Assembly: GCA_003486785.1 (NCBI GenBank)
Contig: DNFZ01000266.1
Location: 1-12,161 of the forward strand
DNA from: Clostridiales bacterium
GTDB lineage: Bacteria; Bacillota; Clostridia; Christensenellales; CAG-138
Length of the DNA: 12,161 nucleotides
Direction: 5' to 3'
The number at the start of each line of letters is the position of its first letter. Position 1 is the stretch's first letter. This document shows, one piece after another, positions 6,439 through 12,161 of the stretch. The position numbers were made by a program, and so were the translations under genes. The notes under the pieces are model-generated. The model was not told the DNA's origin. It did not search any database and worked only from the letters and a program-made list of their open reading frames with translations.

Positions 6439-7371
6439 TTATTTTTGAACAATGCGCTTGGCAGATTCCCGCAGCTTCTCCATCAGGAGCCGATCGAGCC
6501 GCGTGAGATGATAGCCTGCACGATAGATGAGAACGTCCCGATACACATTGCCGGGCAGCTCGACGTGCCGCTGCACCAGCCCGAAGCGATCCAGCACGTC
6601 CTGCGGCATCGGGGAGGCGATGGCATATGCTGCATGCAGGCGGCTGATGAGCTCGAGCTGGCTTGCGCGCTCATAGACGGTAATGGTGTTTTTCGCCTCT
6701 ATGGCTTGCGCGATCTCGCGTGCCTGATTGATCGGAAGCGCGGGAATTGAGCCGTCGCCATAAAGGATTTCGGTGCAATCCGCCAGATCACGATTGCTAA
6801 TCGTGAGCCGGTCTGCAAGCGCGTGCTGCTTGCTGAGGATAGCGACACACGCAAACTCCCAAATTGGCTCAGACACCAGTGAACGCTCCGCCAGCGCGCT
6901 GCGGTAGTTGGATTCATAGATGGTTTGATAGCGGATCACGCCCAGTTGATTGATGCCGTTTGCGACCTGCTTGATGGTGCGCATCGCGCCCGCCTCGCGA
7001 TAGTCGATGCTGTAATCCGCATCCGGACCCAGCGAGAGGATCACCTCTGTGAGCGCCCGGGAAACATAGCTCGCGCGCGGGGCGCAGAGATCAAAGCGCG
7101 TCTTTTTATCGTCGGAGGGTTTATAGAGCGCCTCCATCTCGGCAATCTGCGTGAGGATGTTGCGCGCGTAGCCGAGGAACTCGCGTCCTTTTTCGGTGGG
7201 CACAACGCCTTTTGCCGTGCGGTCGAAGATCGCGATGCCAAGGTCGTCCTCGAGTTCCCGGATGGACTTGCTCAGGTTCGGCTGATTCATGTAGAGGTTT
7301 TCAGCAGCCTTGCTGATAGAGCCGGTTTTCTCGACCTCGACGGCGTATTTGAGCTGCAACAAGTTATTCAA
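6439..7371 (-). CDS. LysR-family transcriptional regulator
   Basis: This gene encodes a 310-residue cytosolic DNA-binding protein. It starts with TTG at 7369-7371, supported by AAAGGAG six bases upstream; the first in-frame ATG would remove half of the DNA-binding domain. Residues 1-60 form the winged helix-turn-helix, with GSISKAAENLYMNQPNLSKS and ELEDDLGIAIFDR (about 17-51), and PTEKG follows at 58-62. A linker helix (about 63-85) leads to the periplasmic-binding-protein-like effector domain (about 92-300). The length is typical of the family. It lies 49 bp downstream of the amidohydrolase gene in the same direction, so it is probably cotranscribed and may regulate that gene. A 14-bp palindrome (7382-7395) abuts its ribosome site. 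The ligand is unknown. Confidence 0.95.
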   Translation of the reverse strand: MNNLLQLKYAVEVEKTGSISKAAENLYMNQPNLSKSIRELEDDLGIAIFDRTAKGVVPTEKGREFLGYARNILTQIAEMEALYKPSDDKKTRFDLCAPRASYVSRALTEVILSLGPDADYSIDYREAGAMRTIKQVANGINQLGVIRYQTIYESNYRSALAERSLVSEPIWEFACVAILSKQHALADRLTISNRDLADCTEILYGDGSIPALPINQAREIAQAIEAKNTITVYERASQLELISRLHAAYAIASPMPQDVLDRFGLVQRHVELPGNVYRDVLIYRAGYHLTRLDRLLMEKLRESAKRIVQK

Positions 7372-7381
7372 GCGCTACTCC

Positions 7382-7395
7382 TTTCCGCGCGGAAA
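7382..7395. other. 14-bp perfect palindrome next to the LysR ribosome-binding site
   Basis: TTTCCGCGCGGAAA is a perfect palindrome in the 49-bp gap between the amidohydrolase stop and the LysR start. On the transcribed strand its last GGAAA runs directly into the Shine-Dalgarno AAAGGAG. As RNA it could form a short hairpin that limits access to the site; as DNA it could bind a dimer. Confidence 0.45.
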
Positions 7396-7420
7396 CGCAT
7401 TGGTTCGCTGCAAGGCTGTT

Positions 7421-9025
7421 TCATCTGCTCTCTGCGCGCATCGCGCGCCCGGCGGTGAGAAATGCGGCTTCGTCCAGCGTGGAACCGTTCAGCACGAGTT
7501 TGCCGTTGACATACACGCGCTCGATGCCAAACGCTTTGCTCTTGTCCGGAACGCCGTTTTTGAGTGTGTCTTCATCAAACACCGTCAGATCGGCGAAACA
7601 GCCGGGCTTGACATAGCCGCGGTCCTTCATCGAGAAGCGATCCGCCACCGCGCCGGTCATCTTGCGGATGGCGCGGGGCATGGTGTCGCCCTTGCCATTC
7701 AGCGAAAGATGTAAAAACTTCGGAAAACAATCGTAGATCGCGGGGTTTTGCACGCCGTTTTCCTCCACCCACGCGTCGGTCATATACAGAACGTTGTCGT
7801 GGCGCGAGAGGTCGGAGACGATCTGCGGCGTGCTGTAAGGCCCCATGTTGACGCGGCCAGAAAAATCGCTCTGCTCGCAGAGCATCAGGTATGCGTCAAG
7901 GTCGTTCATCCGTTTTTCCTTGGCGATCTGGCGGACGGTCTTGCCCTCGTATGCTTCATAGCCGGGCCCGATATAGGCGATCTGGATATCGTCAAACCCG
8001 AAGCCCAGCAGCAGAATGGTGGCGTAGGCCAGCACGCGGAAGCGGAATTTGTTGAAAAACTTGCGTTTGTCAGCGGGGCTGAGCGCCTGATACCACGTCG
8101 GCATCACCGCGGTGATGACCGAAACGCCCAGCAGCTCCGCGTAGATGTCAAACATCGCGTCTACGCCGCTTTCGCGCATGCGCTCGATGCCTGCGACCAG
8201 CTCGTCCTTGCATTTGAAGGAGCTGGTGCCCACGAAGATTGCGTGGGAGTATTGCAGCTTGACGTTGAGCCCGCGGGTGATCTCCTCAAGCTCGTCCAGC
8301 GCGCGGAGCAGATGCGGCCTGCCTAGAAGCTCCGGATACGCCATGGACACAGCGGAGCAGGCGCGCGGATGTACGGTCAGCGGGCGGTCATAGCGCGCGC
8401 AGAGCTCGGCGACCTTGCGCAGCTCCTCTTTCGGCGCATAGAGACCGGGCTCATACATGAGTCCCAACGAAACGCCGCACGCGCCCAGGCTCAGGTTTTC
8501 TTCGAGCAGCGCGAGCATGCTCTGCTGCTCGCCTTCGCTCAGCGGGCGGTTTGCGTAGCCCGTGCCGCTTGCGCGCGCGGTGCAGTGCCCGGTCAGAGAC
8601 GCGATATTGAGCGGTGTGTTGCCGTCTATGGCGGCAAACAGCGCATTGAGGTCGGGGTAAACGCCAGTGAGCTCGTCCATGTGAAACAGCCCCGCGCCGA
8701 CCTTGTCGATAAACGGGCTGCTTTCGGCAAACCCGGTCATGGAAAGCCCGCAGTTGCCGGTGATGAACGAGGTGATGCCCTGCCGCACGAACGGTTCAAA
8801 ATACGGCTGCGGGTTTTGTTTCGCCGCGAACCAGTCGTTGTGGGAGTGCGCGTCAAAAAAACCGGAGGATATGCTTCTTCCTGTCAGATCAACGATCTGC
8901 GCATCCTCGGCATCGATCCGCGGCGCGACATCGAGGATTCTGTCATTCTCGATTAGAATATCGCCCGTATACGCATCCGCTCCCGTTCCGTCATAGATGC
9001 GGGCGTGTTGCAGCAGTGTCTTCAT
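7421..9025 (-). CDS. Amidohydrolase of the D-aminoacylase (N-acyl-D-amino-acid deacylase) type
   Basis: This gene encodes a 534-residue metal-dependent hydrolase with a TIM-barrel amidohydrolase core and split N- and C-terminal beta domains. I chose ATG 9023-9025 because the domain starts at once (MKTLLQHARIYDGTG) and GGGAG lies 12 bases upstream; the earlier in-frame ATG at 9061 has no ribosome site. Metal-site motifs are DAHSHND (58-64), GNCG with C92, H219 in LTVHPRA, H261 in QYSHA and D417 in YMTDAW. SLGLMYEPGLYAPKEEL (186-202) is typical of D-aminoacylases. Family members release carboxylate from N-acyl-D-amino acids; others act on dipeptides or on uncharacterised amides. In the family the last aspartate usually follows Ser and precedes Gly (SDG); here it reads TDAW, so specificity may differ. 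No signal peptide is seen. Confidence 0.9.
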   Translation of the reverse strand: MKTLLQHARIYDGTGADAYTGDILIENDRILDVAPRIDAEDAQIVDLTGRSISSGFFDAHSHNDWFAAKQNPQPYFEPFVRQGITSFITGNCGLSMTGFAESSPFIDKVGAGLFHMDELTGVYPDLNALFAAIDGNTPLNIASLTGHCTARASGTGYANRPLSEGEQQSMLALLEENLSLGACGVSLGLMYEPGLYAPKEELRKVAELCARYDRPLTVHPRACSAVSMAYPELLGRPHLLRALDELEEITRGLNVKLQYSHAIFVGTSSFKCKDELVAGIERMRESGVDAMFDIYAELLGVSVITAVMPTWYQALSPADKRKFFNKFRFRVLAYATILLLGFGFDDIQIAYIGPGYEAYEGKTVRQIAKEKRMNDLDAYLMLCEQSDFSGRVNMGPYSTPQIVSDLSRHDNVLYMTDAWVEENGVQNPAIYDCFPKFLHLSLNGKGDTMPRAIRKMTGAVADRFSMKDRGYVKPGCFADLTVFDEDTLKNGVPDKSKAFGIERVYVNGKLVLNGSTLDEAAFLTAGRAMRAESR

Positions 9026-9063
9026 GTGTCTATATTTCTCCCATTTTGATCCCGGTAACATGG

Positions 9064-9078
9064 TATCACAATCTGATA
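9064..9078. promoter_or_regulatory. Candidate operator upstream of the amidohydrolase gene
   Basis: TATCA-CAATC-TGATA is a 15-bp interrupted dyad with perfect 5-bp arms, 39-53 bp in front of the amidohydrolase start and about 36 bp from the B12-operon -35 box. LysR regulators bind short dyads with T and A at the ends, so it is a plausible site for the neighbouring regulator. The link is inferred from position and shape only. Confidence 0.4.
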
Positions 9079-9113
9079 AAAATGAGAAGTTCCACAGGCT
9101 TGTTGGATAAAAA

Positions 9114-9142
9114 TTGACGTTTCCAAATTATCAAACTATACT
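9114..9142 (+). promoter_or_regulatory. Sigma-70-type promoter of the B12 transport operon
   Basis: TTGACG (9114-9119) and TATACT (9137-9142) are separated by exactly 17 bp, each one base from consensus. Transcription should start near 9149, about 15 bases before the first paired base of the riboswitch aptamer. Confidence 0.85.
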
Positions 9143-9157
9143 ATATGTAAATGAATA

Positions 9158-9361
9158 GCGTGTGCATCTGCGCCTGAAGAGGGCGCCGGCGAGTGAAAGC
9201 TTGCCGAGGGAATACGGATGAAAATTCCGGGCTACCCCAGTAACCGTGAAGCGGACGAACGGACACATAAGCCACTGCTGAATCAGCGGGAAGGCGTCCT
9301 AGTAGGATGAAGCGAAGCCGGGAGACCTGTTTGCGCATGACAATACTCCTGGGGTGGAGTG
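9158..9361 (+). ncRNA. Cobalamin riboswitch aptamer
   Basis: The order of conserved blocks is that of adenosylcobalamin-type riboswitches. It has GCCTGAAGAGGG near 9173, CCGGGCTACCCCAGTAACCG (9228-9247), GCCACTG...GGGAAGGC (9271-9295) and the B12 box GAAGCCGGGAGACCTG (9314-9329). The outer P1 stem pairs CAT and GCGC (9165-9167, 9170-9173) with GCGCATG (9333-9339). A P13 hairpin (ACTCC/GGAGT, 9345-9360) shows loop TGGGGT, a perfect complement of ACCCCA at 9234-9239 in L5; this is the known kissing loop. Binding of a cobalamin should switch off the operon. The B12 box differs from the usual CCAGGAGACC in having G for the first A. Confidence 0.95.
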
Positions 9362-9399
9362 CAGCTAGTAAGCGCGTTGACAGCACGCGATCTTTCCAT

Positions 9400-9431
9400 T
9401 GCTCCCTCTCCTCAAAGAGCGGAGCATTTTT
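9400..9431 (+). terminator. Riboswitch expression-platform terminator
   Basis: TGCTCC-CTCT (9400-9409) pairs with AGAG and GGAGCA (9416-9426, one bulged C) and is followed by five T. It sits 40 bp after the kissing-loop hairpin and 114 bp before btuF, so cobalamin control is most likely by transcription termination. The competing antiterminator pairing is not obvious by eye. The 113 bp from here to btuF hold only leader sequence, with a possible AGCCGA/TCGGCT pairing (9459-9464 with 9500-9505). Confidence 0.88.
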
Positions 9432-9544
9432 GTTTGCTTCTCTTTCTTTCGTGTCAATAGCCGAAAAAAAGAACGGACACAGAATGATTTGCTTCCCTCT
9501 CGGCTCTATTCATTGGCAAAAATTGAAAGGGGATCAATCACAAC

Positions 9545-10540
9545 ATGAAACACAACAAACGACTTGCAGCCATCTTAGCTGTACTGCTACTCCTGACGAC
9601 GCTCGTTGCATGCGCTCCGGCAGACTTCGTTGTGCCCAAAGACACCGGGGATGCCGGCGCGGTGCAGGAGGTCGTCGAGGCGCCTGCCGCTGCCACCGGC
9701 ATTGAGACCGTAGATATGATGGGTCGCGAGATCAAGCTACAGGAACCCGCGATGCGCGTGGTTGCGCTGAGCGCGGCGGACTGCGAGATTCTCTACGCAA
9801 TCGGCGCTGGAGACTTGCTGGTTGGCCGCGGCGAATATTGCGACTATCCGGCGCAGGTGCTGGATGTGCCCGCCGTGCAGTCCGGTATGGAGACCAACAT
9901 CGAGCAGATCATTGCGCTAGCGCCCCAGGTGCTGCTCATGAGCGCGATGGCGCAAACCGAAGACCAGGTTGATCAGCTCGAAGCTGCGGGCATTCAGGTT
10001 GTGGTATCCGACGCGAAGGACATCAACGGCGTATATACGGCCATCACGCTCATCGGCGCGATTACCGGACGCGATGCTGAGGCGATGTCAGTCGTGGAAG
10101 CGATGGAAGCCACGCTCTCCGGTCTCTCGGTGCGCGCCGGCGAGCTTGCGGGCAAGAGCATTTATTTTGAAGTGTCTCCCCTGCAATATGGCCTATGGAC
10201 GGCAGGCAACGGCACGTTTATGGACGAGATCGCCGCTATGCTGGGCCTTACAAACATCTTTGCGAGCGCTACCGGCTGGGTGGAGGTCTCCGAGGAGCAG
10301 GTGATTCAGGCAAACCCCGACATCATCGTGACCATCGCGATGTATTTCGGCGAAGGCATGACCCCGGCGGAGGAGATTCTCTCTCGCGCGGGCTGGCAGG
10401 AGATCACCGCCGTGAAGAACGGCGACATCCTCAACCTGCCCAACAACGAGCTTTCGCGTCCGGCTCCGCGCATCGCCGACGGCGCACAGGCGCTGTTTGA
10501 TTTTGTCAAAGAGATCGTCGCGCTTGAGAACGCGGCGTAA
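9545..10540 (+). CDS. btuF: Cobalamin ABC transporter substrate-binding lipoprotein (BtuF-like)
   Basis: This gene encodes a 331-residue lipoprotein. Residues 1-22 are a lipoprotein signal peptide (basic MKHNKR, then a Leu-rich core) ending in the lipobox LVAC with C23. A flexible linker (about 24-52) leads to a type III periplasmic-binding fold. DMMGREIKL opens lobe 1, NIEQIIALAPQVLL carries E120, and EVSEEQVIQANPDIIV in lobe 2 carries E251. These two glutamates match the pair that docks BtuF onto arginines of BtuC. The fold is shared with iron-siderophore and haem binders; the B12 riboswitch in front decides for cobalamin or a corrinoid precursor. The ribosome site AAAGGGG lies about 12 bases upstream of ATG, slightly far. 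The protein is anchored outside the membrane and hands substrate to the BtuC permease. Confidence 0.93.
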   Translation: MKHNKRLAAILAVLLLLTTLVACAPADFVVPKDTGDAGAVQEVVEAPAAATGIETVDMMGREIKLQEPAMRVVALSAADCEILYAIGAGDLLVGRGEYCDYPAQVLDVPAVQSGMETNIEQIIALAPQVLLMSAMAQTEDQVDQLEAAGIQVVVSDAKDINGVYTAITLIGAITGRDAEAMSVVEAMEATLSGLSVRAGELAGKSIYFEVSPLQYGLWTAGNGTFMDEIAAMLGLTNIFASATGWVEVSEEQVIQANPDIIVTIAMYFGEGMTPAEEILSRAGWQEITAVKNGDILNLPNNELSRPAPRIADGAQALFDFVKEIVALENAA

Positions 10541-10573
10541 ATCAACGCTTGAAAGAAAAGAGATCGTATTCCT

Positions 10574-11668
10574 TTGAACAGTAACCAACAAGCGCGCAAC
10601 GGGGGCGAGCTGCCGCCCCCTGCGCGGAGCACACAAAGCGGCAAACGGGAGGGCTTTCGCGCTGGCGAACTCCTCCTGTTCTCGCTCGTCACGCTGAGTG
10701 TGATGGCGCTCTGCGTCTGCATTGGCAGCGTGAGCCTGCCGCTTCGTGAAACCGTCACGGTCATCTGGAACGCGATCTGGGGCTTGCCGATGCCAAGCGG
10801 CATCTCCGTGCCGATCATCCTCTCCGTGCGCCTGCCGCGCGTACTTTGCGTGGCGCTCACGGGCGCGGCGCTCTCGCTCTGCGGCGGCGCCATGCAGGGG
10901 CTGCTCAAAAACCCGCTGGCGGACGGCAGCACACTCGGCGTTGCCAGCGGCGCGTCGCTCGGCGCGGTGATCGCCATCGCGTTTGGCATCACGCTGCCTG
11001 CGCTTCCGTTTGCGGGAACCATGGTGCTGGCGATGGTGTTTGCGTTTCTCTCGCTGCTCATCATCCTCTCGCTTGCGTATAAGATCGACTATTCGATGAG
11101 CACAAACACCATCATACTCATCGGCGTGATCTATTCCATGTTTGTTTCGAGCATCATCGCGCTCATCATCTCGTTTGCGTCTGACCGCGTCAAGCAGATC
11201 ACCTTCTGGACGATGGGCTCGCTGCTTGGCACCAGTTTGCAAAACGCGCTGGTTTTGCTCGTGGCGCTCATCGTATTTGGTGGCTTAATACTGCGATTTT
11301 CCCGCGAGCTCAACGCCTTTGCCGTGAGCGAGAACAATGCGCGCAGCGTTGGCGTGCCGGTGCGCCGGGTGAAGTTGGTTCTGCTCATTGCAGTGAGTGC
11401 CCTCATCGGCGTTTGCGTTTCCATCGGCGGCACGATCGGCTTTGTCGGCCTCGTCACGCCGCACATGGTGCGCATGATCGTAGGGCCCGATCACAAGCGC
11501 CTGCTGCCGGCGTCACTTTTTGGTGGAGCATCGTTTCTCGTGCTGGCAGATCTCGTGGCGCGGACGCTCTTAAACCCCATCGAGCTGCCCATCGGGGTGG
11601 TGACATCGTTCATCGGCGCGTTTTTATTTATCGTGATCTTTTATCGATCCAAACGGGTGCGCGTATGA
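10574..11668 (+). CDS. btuC: Cobalamin ABC transporter permease (BtuC-like, FecCD family)
   Basis: This gene encodes a 364-residue polytopic membrane protein. Its frame begins after a TGA at 10550-10552, and TTG at 10574 is the only plausible start before the first helix; only a weak purine run (AAAGAG) precedes it. The hydrophilic N-terminus (about 1-30) is longer than usual. Family motifs are RLPR (86-89), GGAMQGLLKNPLAD (104-117), FWTMGSL (211-217), GFVGLVTPHMVR (289-300, the loop region facing the ATPase) and ELPIGV (337-342). About ten helices are expected, as in BtuC, FhuB and FecD. It forms the dimeric channel that receives corrinoid from BtuF. It lies 33 bp after btuF in the same frame, and its TGA overlaps the btuD start in ATGA. 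Confidence 0.95.
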   Translation: MNSNQQARNGGELPPPARSTQSGKREGFRAGELLLFSLVTLSVMALCVCIGSVSLPLRETVTVIWNAIWGLPMPSGISVPIILSVRLPRVLCVALTGAALSLCGGAMQGLLKNPLADGSTLGVASGASLGAVIAIAFGITLPALPFAGTMVLAMVFAFLSLLIILSLAYKIDYSMSTNTIILIGVIYSMFVSSIIALIISFASDRVKQITFWTMGSLLGTSLQNALVLLVALIVFGGLILRFSRELNAFAVSENNARSVGVPVRRVKLVLLIAVSALIGVCVSIGGTIGFVGLVTPHMVRMIVGPDHKRLLPASLFGGASFLVLADLVARTLLNPIELPIGVVTSFIGAFLFIVIFYRSKRVRV

Positions 11669-12161
11669 GTTTATTGGAAGTCAAAGATTTAACCGTACGC
11701 TACGGAGAAAAGGCGATTGTCGACGGCGTGCGCTTTTCGCTGGGCGAGGGAGACTGGCTCATGATCGTCGGCCCCAACGGCGCGGGCAAGAGCACCATCG
11801 TCAACGCGGTGTCTCAGGGTGTGCCTTATTCCGGCGAGATCAGCCTGTTGGGCAAAGATATTCGCCGCTATCGCCCGCATGAGCTGGCAAAGCGCCTCGG
11901 CGTGCTCGCGCAGACGCACGCGATGGGCTATGGCTTCACGGTGGGTTCGGTCGTGCGGCTGGGGCGCTATGCCTATGCGCCGGGGTTGTTTTCCGGCGTA
12001 CACGCGGAGGATGAGGCTGCGGTTTTACGCGCGCTGGAGCTCACGGGGCTTGAGCGAATCGTGGATCAAAACGTGCTCACGCTCTCCGGCGGTGAGCTGC
12101 AGCGGACGTTTTTGGCGCAGCTCTTTGCGCAGAACCCGCGCGTGCTGCTGCTGGACGAGCC
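11665..12161 (+). CDS. btuD: Cobalamin ABC transporter ATPase (BtuD-like), truncated by the window edge
   Basis: The first 165 codons of an ABC ATPase are present and no stop is reached before the edge. ATG 11665-11667 overlaps the btuC stop (ATGA), so translation is probably coupled. Motifs appear in order: a Walker A GPNGAGKST (36-44), Q-loop Q83 in VLAQTH, signature LSGGELQR (140-147) and Walker B RVLLLDEP (159-166, at the very edge). The D-loop, H-loop and C-terminus are missing from view. The sequence TVGSVVRLGRYAY after the Q-loop is typical of the FecE/BtuD group. It powers import by the BtuC dimer from the cytosolic face. With BtuF and BtuC this completes an importer; cobalamin specificity again rests on the riboswitch, since FecE-like ATPases look alike. 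Confidence 0.95.
   Translation, partial: MSLLEVKDLTVRYGEKAIVDGVRFSLGEGDWLMIVGPNGAGKSTIVNAVSQGVPYSGEISLLGKDIRRYRPHELAKRLGVLAQTHAMGYGFTVGSVVRLGRYAYAPGLFSGVHAEDEAAVLRALELTGLERIVDQNVLTLSGGELQRTFLAQLFAQNPRVLLLDE

Noticed and set aside
10193..11242. Minus-strand frames of 349 and 252 codons opposite btuF and btuC.
   Set aside because: They are shadows of strongly conserved transporter genes, with Arg/His-rich translations and no domain.
9545..12161. Iron-siderophore or haem import operon.
   Set aside because: The protein families alone would allow it, but the cobalamin riboswitch directly upstream makes corrinoid import far more likely.

Overview
The window looks like chromosomal DNA of an anaerobic, fairly GC-rich member of the Clostridia (Bacillota). 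The evidence is a fused aldehyde/alcohol dehydrogenase (AdhE) of the fermentative type, purine-rich Shine-Dalgarno sites, several short factor-independent terminators, a Firmicutes-style attenuator riboswitch and a lipoprotein-type B12-binding protein. Codon use is uniform, and I saw no phage, plasmid, transposase, integrase, tRNA, rRNA or CRISPR sequence. Species and genus cannot be named from this alone.

Layout. Bases 1-505 (+) hold the C-terminal end of an RluA-type pseudouridine synthase, overlapped by 4 bp by a DUF4180 gene; both end at a bidirectional terminator (509-539). From 556 to 9025 everything reads leftward (- strand). In order along the window: a DUF1330 gene and an unrecognised six-helix membrane protein, probably cotranscribed; a hotdog thioesterase of the fluoroacetyl-CoA-thioesterase (FlK) type; an aminoglycoside-phosphotransferase-fold kinase; adhE; a 740-bp gene-free stretch upstream of adhE; a LysR regulator; and an amidohydrolase of the D-aminoacylase type. 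From 9114 to the right edge everything reads rightward: a near-consensus promoter, a cobalamin riboswitch with a terminator, then btuF, btuC and a truncated btuD.

How the genes work together. The right-hand block is a complete B12-controlled import operon. Promoter, aptamer, the L5/L13 kissing-loop sequences and the terminator are all visible, and the three genes give the lipoprotein, permease and ATPase of an ABC importer. The amidohydrolase and LysR genes form a second unit in which the regulator lies downstream of the enzyme; a 15-bp dyad upstream of the amidohydrolase is a candidate operator. AdhE makes ethanol from acetyl-CoA and recycles NADH, and appears monocistronic, with a strong terminator behind it.

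The least explained part is 5698-6438. It contains about 2.2 copies of a 126-127 bp direct repeat. Each full copy carries two short hairpins with the same loop, so five hairpins lie 62-65 bp apart. The closing base pair alternates C-G and G-C while pairing is kept. I did not find a clearly new defence or enzymatic system; this repeat region is the best candidate for something undescribed.
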